64,000 bases of DNA from Oxytricha trifallax (taxonomy: Eukaryota > Ciliophora > Spirotrichea > Sporadotrichida > Oxytrichidae): positions 62,001 through 126,000 of the forward strand of contig ARYC01000357.1 in the NCBI GenBank assembly GCA_000711775.1. Reading direction: 5' to 3'. A program made the translations under genes and the position numbers. Below, piece by piece: positions 45,873-56,840 of this stretch. A model generated the notes under the pieces. That model saw only the letters and a program-made list of their open reading frames with translations, made no database searches and was not told where the DNA came from. Positions within the stretch are counted from its first letter, which is position 1. Each line of letters begins with the position of its first letter.

Positions 45873-47320
45873 TCACACGAATTTTACTTGCTTGTCTTTG
45901 TTGTATCTCTTGAATCTCGCTTTATTTAGTGGTTCGAGCATATCGTCTAAGGATTGTCTTGGATATGCTGGAGCCCTTACTATTATCTTCTCTACAATCT
46001 TCTTTATTTCTTAGCATACATCATCTTGTTTTATGTGCTTCTCAGCTAGATTTGTTGATTATTTTTCATATTTTGTGTTAATGTAAGTCATGCTTTCCAT
46101 ATCGCACTCTAAAATTATTGCAGCTACTGCCCAAACATCCCACTAAATAGAGCCATTAGTCCATTTCTCTCTGATTGGGAAGTAACCTGGAGTACCAAGA
46201 ACCTTTGCTAAGGTTACAATCTCTTATCTTAAGGCTCTATTAAAATCGATTACAACTACTTCTAAAGGGCAAAGGTTTAGCATAACATTTTCAGGCTTCA
46301 AATCTCTATGAACGTATCCAAGCTCGTGAAGTTCCTTAACACCCTTTATCATATTAGATAGAATATCATTCAAGTCATCTGGGTATCTGTTTTAATATAG
46401 ATAATCTCGGAGAGTCATTTCAAACTTTTTTAGCCTTAGTGCGATGAAACCAAACCCTAAAATAACACCATCTAGCTTGAGCAAATTCTTGCAATCTTTT
46501 TTCTAAGCCTCTCTAAGTACAATATATTCGTTAGCAAACTCATTTTGATACTGCTCGTTTTTAAGGAGATAGCTGAAAGGATATACCTTGTAGGCATAGT
46601 CATCAACCACTATGAGTTTTGCTTTAGCAGGTACGTTTATATGTAAGTAGTTTTCAATACAACTGCTAAGGTCTACTGCATTTAGTGCAGGAATATACAT
46701 GGCTCTCTCTTAAAAGCATGCTAAAAAGACTTTACCAGCAGGTTGATTCATTAATTCTATTCGCTTCTGCCTCTTGAGCTTCTCTGTTGTTCTTTTTAAG
46801 TCTCAAGATTATTAGATTTTCTTTTAGCGGGCACTAATTTCTAAGTCTCTTTATCTTAAATCAAGAACTCACTTAGGTGATGCTTCTGCATATGTTTCTT
46901 AACTTTAGCTGAGTGAGTATAAGACTTCTCACAAGTCGTGCACTATTACCTGCCATCGACCTTATCATGCTTAAAATACACCTTAGCTTTCCAGAGTGAA
47001 CCTCTTTCATATGTCTCTTCGAACTGGAATCAGTAGAGAAAAAATTTTAGCAGTCTTAGCATTCAAAAGTTTTAATCCTTTAAATCTGAAGCTGTTCCTT
47101 TTCTTCCTCAACATCTTTTATTAATGTTTAAACTTCTATTTCAGCTTTCTGTTTCATGTTTTAAACCTATATAATAAAAACCTGTGCTTCAAATTCAAGA
47201 GCTCTTAGCTCTGCCTCCCTCTCAATATAAATAACTTCTTGTTTCATGGTTGAACCAAAGTTAAGCATTGATTGACCTGCTCCTAAAAGTGCCAACTCTA
47301 CGATTTAAGTTGACCGCCAT
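45873..47320 (-). pseudogene. TBE-C 57-kDa zinc-finger/kinase gene
   Basis: ATG 47318-47320, TGA 45873-45875. Fingers: FECQDCQNFFSTDSSSKRH and QQCTTCEKSYTHSAKVKKH. The kinase part has AYKVYPF, ANEYIVLREA, ELGYVHRDLKPENVMLN (HRD intact), VVIDFNRAL (DFG is DFN), GTPGYFPIREKW and DVWAVAAIILE. Frame changes near the start (one extra base before ALLGAGQSM), between the fingers, and in the linker; the kinase half is open. ~480 codons, the usual length. Confidence 0.9.
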
Positions 47321-47886
47321 GTTTAAATTCAAATTTAAATTTCTATTATAAAGCTCTTAAAACCTCTATAGCTATAGCTGGACTATATAGGAGTTGCTAC
47401 AGCATTAATGATGGTTTGATCTCAGCTCTAAGACTTCATATTTATACTCAGTTTATAACTATAATTTTTGTAATTTTGCACTTAATAATTTTGATTCTGG
47501 TACCAACTCAGATAAAGTTCAGGTTGGTACTGGTACCAATTAAGTTTTAAACCAGATTGGAACTTTTCCATTAAAACCTCACTGGATTAAAACTAGGTAC
47601 TAATTAAGTTTTGGTACTATTAAATTGGTACCAATTAAACTTAAACGAATTTAGTACCGGTACTAATTAAATTTAAACAAATTTAGTACTAATTTAATGG
47701 AACTAAATTGATAAAAATGGAGCTCCATCTCTGAAGTTTGTTACAGCTTCTGCGAACCTTCTCCACGTATCTTTACAGGGTTGACCTCCTATAAGATGCC
47801 CATATTTAATAGTAAGATTTTAAAGGATAGGATCCAGAAGTCTATAAATTAAAACTTGAAATTCATTAATAGGAAGAGGAACAAAG

Positions 47887-48677
47887 ATGGAATCATTCAA
47901 TGAACAAATGAAAAGGGTTGAGGCTCAAGAAATGATATCAAGATTCAGAAGCAAGGAGGATCTCTATCGATACCTTACTTAGCATGGTAAAATAAATTGA
48001 TGTTAATCAACGATGTATACAGTTGGTCTATTCCTTCCAACGATGGGAGGTACTAAAATATCATTCTTAAAAGCAATACTCTGCGAGGAGAAGAAAGCAT
48101 TTAAAAACATAGAAATCAAACTGATTGAAATACCTAACTACCCAGAGATTTCAGTCACAAATCTCTACGAGGATGCAATGAAAGATGATGAAGTGGTTAT
48201 TTACCTTCCTAGCAAGAAGTAACTCTCAAATAAATTGCCTGAAAGAAACTTCTTCTTTGGTGTTCTTGGTACAATCAAAGAGGATTATTTGAGAGAAATT
48301 ATAGAAGAAGCTCATAAGAAACGCTACTCTATTTCTCCTGAAGATTAAAAGAAGCAAGGAATACTAATAAGCGAGACGTGGCTAGCAGAGCTTAAGAAGC
48401 ATCCTTATCTCTCTAGTAAGCTTTGATTTATAACTTTTTAGGGAAACCTGGAACTGGTATATTTCTAATGAAAGAGAATGCAAAGGTTCACAGAGAGAGA
48501 AAGTCTCAAACCATTCATTAAGTTAGCAAGAGACTTTATAATGAAGTTTAAAAGTCTGATGAAATGAACATAGATGCTGGTGCTGGTACAAAGAGAAGAA
48601 ACATGGGTCCTAGTAAAGCACCAGAGGAAGAAAAGAAAGAGAAGCCGAATCCATTTAAGAGTTCGTTTGATATGTGA
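47887..48677 (+). CDS. TBE-C 22-kDa protein, intact with two introns
   Basis: ATG 47887, TGA 48675-48677. Intron 1 is 47987-48022 (36 nt) and intron 2 is 48416-48441 (26 nt), both GT-AG, phase 1. The spliced frame is 729 nt, 243 codons, without any TGA. It has MKRVEAQEMISRFRSKEDL, GLFLPTMGGTKISFL, EIPNYPEISVTNLYEDA, LPERNFFFGVLGTIKED and ISETWLAELKKHPYLS, then a basic tail with GTKRRNMGPSK. Without intron 1, TGA would end the frame after 37 codons, so the intron is needed. Function unknown; conserved in all TBE copies here and in X and Y. Confidence 0.9.
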
Positions 48678-48683
48678 AATAAT

Positions 48684-49748
48684 TCATTCATTTAAGTCTA
48701 ACACTTATTAATAAACATTCATTCTTCCTTTCCTTGCACATATCGTAGTCTAGTCTTTACCCACTCTCTTGCAACTACTCTGTATTAAGTCTACTGTGTC
48801 GATTGGTAGATCATGCATTAGGTGATACAGCAAGAGTTTCTTGTTGTGAGTCTTAATCTAACTCCAATAGAATTCGATTCCATTAAATTGAGGACTGTAA
48901 GGAACGTTATACACAGGAGTTATCTTTAATTCTTCATAAGCTTTCTTAGATTCCTTAGTCTTATGAACTGAGAGGTTATCAACAAACAGGATGATCTCTT
49001 GATCGTTGTACTTATCTCTTAGCTTATGTAAGAACTCTATATACTGCTCTCGCTTAATAGAGCGAGGATGAATAACATAAGTTTCTAAGCCTGAATCTTC
49101 ACTGATACCAGCCAAAATTGCGTGAGTGACAACCTTAACCTTTTAGTCATACACTTCTATATTATCGTACTTCTTGTACCAAGACTTATTAATAAAGGTG
49201 TTGAACGTAAACACAGCTTCATCAGCGTGTATGAACTTGATGTTATTATCAACAGACCTCTGCATTTAATCATATATATAGTTTAAATTATTACTATAAA
49301 ATAGCAGAGTAAAGTCAATCACTCTCTTCACTCTATTGACAGTCTTGAAGGCAATACCGTTCCTTCAATAAATATTTGCGATAGTCTATGGTGAGATACG
49401 CATGTCAGGAAACTTGCGATGAAACATCACAGCTCGCTAGTCAAGTGGGAAATGTGCCCAATACTTAAGAGTCTTAGAATCGCAGAGATATTCAATATGG
49501 TGCTAAGAGAACTTTTGTTTTCTTACAGGATGTTATCAAGAACCAGAATTGAAATGCTAAACAGCTAACAAGCAATGATACCTAACTGTTGAGGCACTCT
49601 TGCGCAGGAGCTTTGCTATAGCAGCATAATTCATAACTGGTTTGAGTTAGTCTATATTAATACTCGCACCATACCTAAGCTTAAGCAGTAAATCTAAATA
49701 TTTCTCATCATAAATAGACCCCAAAAATCGCTAATTTCTATTTCTCAT
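48684..49748 (-). pseudogene. TBE-C transposase (42-kDa, DD34E), full length with two TGA codons
   Basis: ATG 49746-49748, TGA 48684-48686; 355 codons in one uninterrupted phase. The only defects seen are two TGAs where other copies have AGA (NSGS-TGA and ANIY-TGA). Blocks: FLGSIYDEKYLDLLL, HTH-like IAKLLRKSASTVRYH, RAVMFHRKFPDMRIS, catalytic Asp in IHADEAVFTFN, second Asp in LFVDNLSVHK, Glu in YSPQFNGIEFYWS; 34 residues separate the second Asp from the Glu. Tc1/IS630 superfamily. The stop lies 6 bp from the 22-kDa gene stop. Confidence 0.95.
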
Positions 49749-49850
49749 TTTGCAAACTGACCTAATTTCTCTACTAACCCTAATAAAACCCCAACTTTAC
49801 CCTACTAATCAAAGCACTTATAAACCTCACTAAGGGGTTTTGGGGTTTTG

Positions 49851-50401
49851 AGTGATATAGTTATATTATACTGTAATATTTACAACTTTATATTAAAAAA
49901 CTTAATAATATTTAAATACAAACTAATTATACTATTTGAAGAGCGAGGGGGGACACCTAACATCCACTCAAAAAATTAGGAAAAAGTTTTAGGATTTGAG
50001 TTTTTTTTAAAATGTTTTTCTTAGAAAAATAACTGCCATGTTTTTAAAAATTATAAATATAAATTCATTTTAATTTTATATTTTATTTACAGTTACTTTT
50101 TAAATATCAGGATAAAAAACAAAAAAGAATGCTTAAAAAATAGTTTTTTAATGTTAACTGAAAAATTTTAATAATAGTTTAATTATAAATATATTTTTAA
50201 AAATCAAAAACATGGCAGTTATTTTTCTAAGAAAAACATTTTTAAAAAAACTCAAATCCTAAAACTTTTTCCTAATTTTTTGAGTGGATGTTAGGTGTCC
50301 CCCCTCGCTCTTCAAATAGTATAATTAGTTTGTATTTAAATATTATTAAGTTTTTTAATATAAAGTTGTAAATATTACAGTATAATATAAACTATATCAC
50401 T
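49851..50401. repeat. Foldback element 2 (551 bp)
   Basis: Two ~250-bp arms, nearly perfect complements, with outer tip AGTGATATAG. They contain a GC-rich patch GAGCGAGGGGGGACACC inside otherwise AT-rich arms, and the loop is at ~50100-50160. It abuts TBE-C directly: the AGT read as the right flank of TBE-C is also the first three bases of this element. No coding. Confidence 0.9.
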
Positions 50402-50596
50402 CTACTCATATATATCAGAGTAGCAAATGCAGAATTTAGCTTTTAGAAGCAGTGATTCATAATTTTATTTGGAACTGCATGCTCAAGCTAGTTTGTGCAT
50501 AATTCTCTAGCACTTAATCATAAGCTGAAACTAATTAGACTTTATTATTTACAAGGTGTTTACTTTAAGTGCATTAATATAACCAGCTTAATGCTG
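50402..50596. other. Short unique spacer in the palindrome centre
   Basis: About 195 bp with no match on the other side and no gene seen. With the 11 bp at 45723-45733 this appears to be the original loop of the palindrome before TBE-C and foldback element 2 inserted, or what is left of it. Confidence 0.5.
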
Positions 50597-52037
50597 TAGT
50601 TTGCTGTCATAAAATTGTTAGCCTTGAGTTTGATAACATTTTAGATAAGTTTGAGGGTGTTGACTATTTCTATTTATGCAAGAATTTCTCACAGAAACAT
50701 GTTTTCTCTTGAAATTGAACTGGTCTAATCTGGCATCTGTCTTACACAACTCACACACTCTATCAGCAAAGAGTGTCCTGTATATAATAGCTGCTAGAGA
50801 TTCAGCTCCCATTAGTAGGATCAATTTAGTTTGATCTCTTTCTCACAAATCTTTAACTGACGCTTTCAATTGAGACTTCCCTAATTTATTTTATCGTCTT
50901 TAAAACTAAAATTGAGCTTTCAATTTTACTTTTAGCCAGATTGGATTTGCCTAAAAGCCAACATTGATGCAGTTCAAGTAGTAGTATTATATGCTCTACC
51001 TGTGAGTTGAGAATTCAATTTAACCAAGGTATATTCATCCATAGCCTCTCTAGTGCATCGCTCTTAATGAATATCACGTTTGTAAATGTAATTTGCTTTT
51101 TATTCTACAATCTCATCATCATGGAGGAGTATTCAACTAATATAAGCTGTTGCTCAGACATCCATGCCAACTCATCCTTATTCATCATCCATTTCCTTGT
51201 TGAATATTACAGGAATTTAATTAGACTTTGGATTTTAATCACCCCAATTCTTACAAGGAGTATCCTGGAGCACGTTTATTATCCTCTGCCTTTAATATTT
51301 CAAAAAGAGAGCCCTCCTTCAAATACTTGAGACACCCTCTCAAAGGCAAAATGAGCAAAACTTTGCAATAATTTACGAAAGTTCGACAAAGCTAATGCTA
51401 ATTCCTATTTTTCCCCATCACTTTAAATTATCTCATGCCTCGGCTGCATTCTAAGCTCAAAATCCATTGCTCTCCCTTGCAAAACTAACAATATGCGTAA
51501 GCTAAATGCTGTAAGAGTGCGATGCCAAAAGTCTTCTGAATGATAATCTAGCTTATTTTTTAGCTGGCAACTTCGCATTACCTGCTCACCCAGTTTGCAA
51601 AAGTGAGACCATTTTGAAAATACTACTCTGAAGATTCACGATTTCAGGACGGCAAGTAAAATTCGAGAATTACTTAACTAAGCAACTCCAAGAAATTATC
51701 AATGTGCAGGATTCAACGTACAAGAATGTAAAGCCCATCTTTTAAGTCAGTAGAATCAAGCCACTTTTTATGAGCTAATCGTGAAAACGAACTCGAATAC
51801 AACCTAGCTGTCAGTATAGTAGAGCTGAAGCTACCATTTCGGCATCAAAGGACCGTTTCCCAAAGCCAATGTATTCTCGTGCATTTACCAAAATAACCTC
51901 ATCTCAACATTTTTATTTATTTAATCTTTTAATTAATAATAATTAGGATAGTGATTTTAAATATTCAAGATAAATCCCGAAACTTTAGACAAAGTCGATT
52001 TGATTTAATTTTTTCATTTCAATTGTAATTGTATAAT
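50597..52037 (-). repeat. Right arm of 1.44-kb inverted repeat
   Basis: Reverse complement of 44280-45722, carrying the same decayed protein frame on the minus strand (about 50777-51717) with the same TGA positions. The outer edge is at 52037, after which the sequences differ completely. Confidence 0.95.
50777..51717 (-). pseudogene. Decayed unknown protein frame in the right arm
   Basis: Mirror copy of the frame in the left arm (44600-45540). Differences are confined to small indels near the inner end, around VCELCKTDARL. Confidence 0.4.
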
Positions 52038-52379
52038 ATTAAGATTGCTAATAGAATAATACCTGCCTAGCTTATTAACTCTGATGATTTTTTATAATCT
52101 TAAATCTGAATAATGTTAATCATTCGTAGTCTGAGATGGAGAAAATGAACTGTCATCATCTATATTTTAAAAGTTAATTTACAAGAGTGATTTGTTAAAA
52201 GATTTTGTTGGGGTATTCTTCTTGACTTTTTTTTATACAAAAATTAAAATAATATATGTAATTAATATATTAATCATTTAAATTCATGACGATATGATAA
52301 AATCTCATAAAATAGAATAAATCCAAAAATCGAGTTAGAATTATATTTTTATAATTCCTTTCGATAATAATATTTCAAA

Positions 52380-53066
52380 ATCATATGGTAACTGACAAAT
52401 GAGGGGATTACCTTATATACATGCAAATTCAACTCCCAAATCGATCTGTATGACGACATAGTAATAAGAGAGGATCCAAGATAATAGAAAGAGAGGGAGT
52501 TCCAAGCATGTGAGGGCAGATTTAGTGAACTAATTCACGAAATCCCAGAAAGGGAGGGGTTCCTTTTCATCTAGAAAACAGAGCGTTAGCAAGAAAGGAA
52601 GGAGTAAGACGCAGTTGACAGGAACACTGATGACACAGTGAGGGGACAAACTATAGGGAGCAAAGGAACAATTAAAAGCATTAGACAACTAGGAGGATAG
52701 TGGACAGCAGAAATAAGTGAAAGAGATGAACAAAATATAATGAATCGCGGGGAGCAGTTACTTACCACATGTTCAAAAGTACTGATTTGTACAGGATTAT
52801 ACTTCAGGTAATTATCGCAGTTATTCTTTTCGTATTTTTAATTTTACCTTCAAGTATTTTACTACTATAATACTGCTAATATAAAAATATATGATGTCAT
52901 GAATTTATAGTTGTATTAGTTGGAAACATCCCATTAAAAATTATCAATTTTAATATTAATAAAAGTAAAAGTTGTATAGAGGAAATGTTTCTTATTCAAT
53001 AAAGTATTCGATGAAAAAACTATATTAATTAAAGGAGCAGCATCACCATTTATGTGTGAGAGATGA
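52380..53066 (+). CDS. Possible germline gene H2, product unknown
   Basis: One frame (TAA/TAG as Gln) is open from before 52380 to beyond 53040. The segment 52400-52800 is GC-richer and strongly charged: QIDLYDDIVIREDPRQQKE, EFQACEGRFSELIHEIPERE, then QLGGQWTAEISERDEQ. A donor CAG/GTAATT at 52807 and an acceptor ...GTATAG at 52979 suggest a 172-nt intron, after which either of two frames could end the protein. The QID...ER...EGRFS order resembles H1 at 29.6 kb. Start not determined. No domain recognised. Confidence 0.45.
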
Positions 53067-53689
53067 ATATTAAAAATTCAATTTACTTTATAATGTATTT
53101 TTTTCAAGATTAAAATGTTCTAAAATAATTTATAAAAATAAAATAAAATTTTGAGTGTTTAAATAATCTTAGAATTCTTTTTAGTATTTTTCTGAAAACA
53201 TTATTCTTTGAGTTCAGCATTAATTTATCGTATTTATGCACCGTCTTTAAATATTACTCCTTCTGGTCAATTTACACTACTTTCCTAATATTTAGAGTAA
53301 TTAGCATTAGCTAATTAATATGAGATGATTAAAAATTAAAATTGCATTTTTAGAATTTAAAACAGTTTAATTAATAATTTATTATAAAAAATTCCCAATC
53401 TATTAGTTTGGGGGTATGATTCCATTTTCATTCAAAGTAACGCCATTGTCGGAAAACTATGAAATGTTAACATTTTTGCTTTTTAAACATCCACCAATCC
53501 CTTCATTTATTGGTTAAGATAATCCTATTATCTGTTCCAATTTTAATAATCGAATTATCTTAAGATTATTTATCTTGTTTCTCATTGAGTCGGGAGAATA
53601 ACGATAAACAATGCGGAAAATTTATGATTGTAAGAATATATTTTTGATGAATACTAATACTTATTGTAATAATCAAAAAATGGAATCTC

Positions 53690-53835
53690 AAAAAAGCGGT
53701 TTCATCTATCCAAATGCCTTCGTAAATGTCACCATCTGCATGAGTCAGTCTTCTTTTTCCTTGTCTTTGAGCTGCTCTGTGTACTACCTGTTCTCAGCCT
53801 TCACGACTCTTACCTGCTTGGTTCTCTGTAAAAAG
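53690..53835 (-). pseudogene. MORN-repeat gene fragment
   Basis: The minus strand at 53700-53760 reads GKRRLTHADGDIYEGIWIDE, a clear MORN repeat (consensus G.G...ypdGd.YeGeW). A preceding repeat is partly visible (REG-TGA-EQVVHRAAQRQ), where TGA stands for the usual Trp. After the repeat two TGAs follow. The upstream edge at ~53838 looks like a splice acceptor (TTTTTACAG on the minus strand). MORN proteins are numerous in ciliates, where they act at membranes and the cortex. It may be a relic, or one segment of a fragmented macronuclear gene. It lies 50 bp from TBE-D. Confidence 0.55.
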
Positions 53836-54068
53836 TAAATTTCAGATATGTTTTTTTTAACTTACATTTTTTGTGAGTGAACAGTCAAAACCCCAAAACC
53901 CTTTCAGTAGTTTGATTGAGTTTTTGATTGATAAAAGTAGACTATTAGTGCATACTTTATTAGGGTTTTAATAGGGTTTATGTAGGGGTTTAATGTTTAA
54001 ATGTTAGTAATTTAAGTGAGTATAACAACAGAGTTTTTTAAATATTTCACACAAACATAAGCTTAGTG

Positions 54069-55497
54069 TCATGGGGCAGTTCTCTGAATTTTATCTTTCT
54101 AAGTTGATGTTTGATTGTTTCTATTGTTTGTTAATTCTCTTAGCTTGGCTTGATAATAGTTGAGTATGCAAGTTCTCTGAGACCTCCATTTATTTTAATT
54201 TTTATCGAGATATTGTTTGATTCTCTGCTTAGAATCTCTCTCACCCCTGCAGCTAAAGTAATCGTTTCTTGGCATGTCGCTCTCTATTATTATTACTGCT
54301 AGAGCCCAGATATCCCATTAAGTGTCTCCATCTCTCCAATCTCTCTCTCTCTGGGAAATATCCAGGAGTGCCGTATACATTTCCTTATGCAGAGGCTTGC
54401 ACTCTTTGAGCTCTGTTGAAGTCAATAATATAAACTCTAAGAGGCTGAAAGTTTATCATGATGTTCTCTGGCTTTAAGTCTCTATGAACATAACCAAGCT
54501 TGTGAAGCTCTTCAATCCCCTCAACTATCTGCTATACTATCTAGCCAATTTATCTCTGACATCTATTGTCAGATAAGAATTCTCTGTAAGTCATTTCAAG
54601 TAAAGGAAGCCTGAAGGCTACATGATCTTTACCAAGTAAAATAGCATCAAGCTAGATGATATGCCTGCACTCATTTAACTTTGCCTTTTAAAGAGCATAA
54701 TACTCATCTGCAAATTCCATTTGGAACTTGTCATCAGCAAGGAAGTAATTGAAAGGATATATCTTGTAAGCATATTAGTCATCAGTAATAACTCTCTTCT
54801 CTATTTTATCTTCAAGAGTAAGGTAGCTTTCTAGGCAAGAATCTAAGTCAATAATTTTTAATATAGGAATCTTCATTGCCTCTATTTTAACCATGATTTT
54901 ATTGATCTCAGAGACTGGAAAGTTCTTGACTGCTTTCTTCATTTTAACTTACTTCTAGACTTCAACTCTAAGAGACTCCACTGGGTTTCTTGATCTTCTC
55001 TTTTAGAGGAATCTATTCCCTGTAGGTTCATGAATAAAGACAAAACTTTAATTGTGCTTTTTCTTTAAGTGCACTTTGAGGTCTCTAGTATGAGAATATG
55101 GCTTCTCACAGAACTCACAGACATACTTCCCATCTTTCTTTTAATGCTTGAGATATAACCTTGGCATATCGTTGTGTATATCTCTCAAGTGTCTTTTATA
55201 AGTCGACTTGTAAGGGAAAACTTTATTGCATTCTTTGCATTAATAGTCAACTTTAGCTGGAATTTATTAATGCTCTATGGCGGGTTGTTTAACCTCCTCC
55301 TCAATTTGCACAGCTTCTTTTATAACATCTTACTTAACTTATATTTAAATCTCAAAGCTAGACTGGTCAAAGTTGTCATAAGTAGGCTCCCACTGAGTAC
55401 AAGCGTCTCTGGTCTCTACTTTTTTTGGTTGATGGATTGATAATTTTGATTGATTTTACCCAAGTAATGCCGCTCTTCTCAGAAGGTTAGCGCTCAT
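54069..55497 (-). pseudogene. TBE-D 57-kDa zinc-finger/kinase gene, one slip from intact
   Basis: ATG 55495-55497, TGA 54069-54071; 1429 nt, one base more than a multiple of 3. The extra base is in a GA run in the activation segment (PERE.W). Fingers: YQCKECNKVFPYKSTYKRH and YVCEFCEKPYSHTRDLKVH. Kinase: YAYKIYPFNYF (beta-3 Lys), ADEYYALQKA (alpha-C), ELHKLGYVHRDLKPENIMIN (HRD intact), VYIIDFNRAQR (DFG is DFN), VYGTPGYFPERE, WDIWALAVIIIE, and a Gln-rich tail. The DFN at the metal-binding loop is common to all TBE copies here. About 475 residues. Confidence 0.9.
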
Positions 55498-56062
55498 TTT
55501 AGTTTGCTGATATATTTTATTATAATAATGATATAATATACCTTGATAAACTTTAATAGTCGAGTATAAGACACTCTGGTAGATTCTTTGCTGAGAGGTA
55601 AGAAAATTAACTAACCATAAAAGACTGTAAGTTGACATATTTTATGAGAATTTTATACATTTTAGTAAATTAAAATACTCCTAATGAAGTTTTGTTTCTC
55701 TAGGAGGTCCTCCAAATCAAGTTTGAACTTAATTTGGAGGTAAAGTTATTAAACATTTTTTAATTTAATATGCTCCTAATTAAGTTTTAACCTTAAAATT
55801 TAACTCCTAATAAAGTTTAAACTTAATTTGGAGGACCTCCTAAAATAATTAAACATTATTAGGAGCAATTTAATGGAGATAGAATGATAAAAATGGAAAT
55901 CAATCTGTGAAACTTGGAGCAAGTTTTTCAATGCTTCTCCGCATATCTTTTCAAGGTTGACCTCCAGTAGGTCCTCCCTATTTAGTAGTAAGATTTTAAT
56001 AAACTTAGAATGGATATCCATAATTTTAAATTTCATTAACATTTCTAGAAAGAGGAAGCAAG

Positions 56063-56840
56063 ATGGAGTCTATGAATGATGCAATGAAGAGAATTTAATC
56101 TCAAGATTTAATAGGAAAATTTCGAAGTAAAGAGGACCTCTATAGATATTTGGTATAGCAAGGTAAGTTCTTAAGTAAGATTAATAAATCCATTATAGTT
56201 TGATTGTTCTTGCCGACTTAGGAGGGAACTAAAATCTCATTCTTAAAAGCCTTACTGAGTGAAGAGAAAAAAGCTTTTAAGTCTAATGAAATTAGGATGA
56301 TAGAGATACCTAACTACCCTGAAATTTCAGTAACAAACCTCTATGATGATGTTATGAGTGATCCAGATGTTGCTTTCTATCTTCCATCAAAGTTGCAACT
56401 CTCTAATAAGTTGCCAGAGAGAAACTTCTTCTTTGGTGTCCTTGGAACTCTGAAACCTGAGTACTTAAATGAAGTTATTTAAGAAGCTCATAAGAAACGC
56501 TATAGCATCTCTCCTGAAGAAAAAGAGAAGCAAGGTATTAAAATCAGCGACACCTGGCTCTAGGAACTTCAAAAGCATCCTTTCATCTCAAGTAAGCTTA
56601 GCCTTCTAACTTTATAGAAAAACCTGGTACTGCTATATACTTGATGAAAGAGCGCAGCAAATTAAACAGAGAGAGAAAGTCTCAAGTAAAACATGAATTG
56701 AGTAAGAGACTCTTCAAAGATTTATAAAAGCCAGAAGAGATGAACATAGATGCGGGAGCTGGCACTAAGAGAAGAAACATAGGCCCAAGCAAGCCTTAAG
56801 AGGAAGAAAAGAAAGAGAAGCCAAATCCTTTTACAATTAT
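56063..56840 (+). pseudogene. TBE-D 22-kDa gene
   Basis: ATG 56063 (MESMNDAMKRIQSQDL). Intron 1 is 56163-56198 (36 nt) and intron 2 is 56592-56617 (26 nt), both GT-AG. One TGA right after intron 1, where other copies have Gly. Otherwise open: EIPNYPEISVTNLYDDV, LPERNFFFGVLGTLKPEYL, GTKRRNIGPSKPQ. The final codons and normal stop are lost by a small deletion next to the transposase stop, so the frame would run on antisense to the transposase. Confidence 0.85.

Larger units (their letters stand above)
45734..49850 (-). mobile_element. TBE-C, full-length telomere-bearing element
   Basis: The left tip CAAAACCCCAAAACTCC at 45734 has one change; the right tip ending 49850 is perfect. Length 4117 bp. 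Flanks are AAT (45731-45733) and AGT (49851-49853): both fit ANT but they are not identical. It is closest to TBE-B in sequence. The 22-kDa gene is intact, the transposase is full length with two TGAs, and the 57-kDa gene has about three frame changes. It sits in the centre of the large palindrome, immediately next to foldback element 2. Confidence 0.95.
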
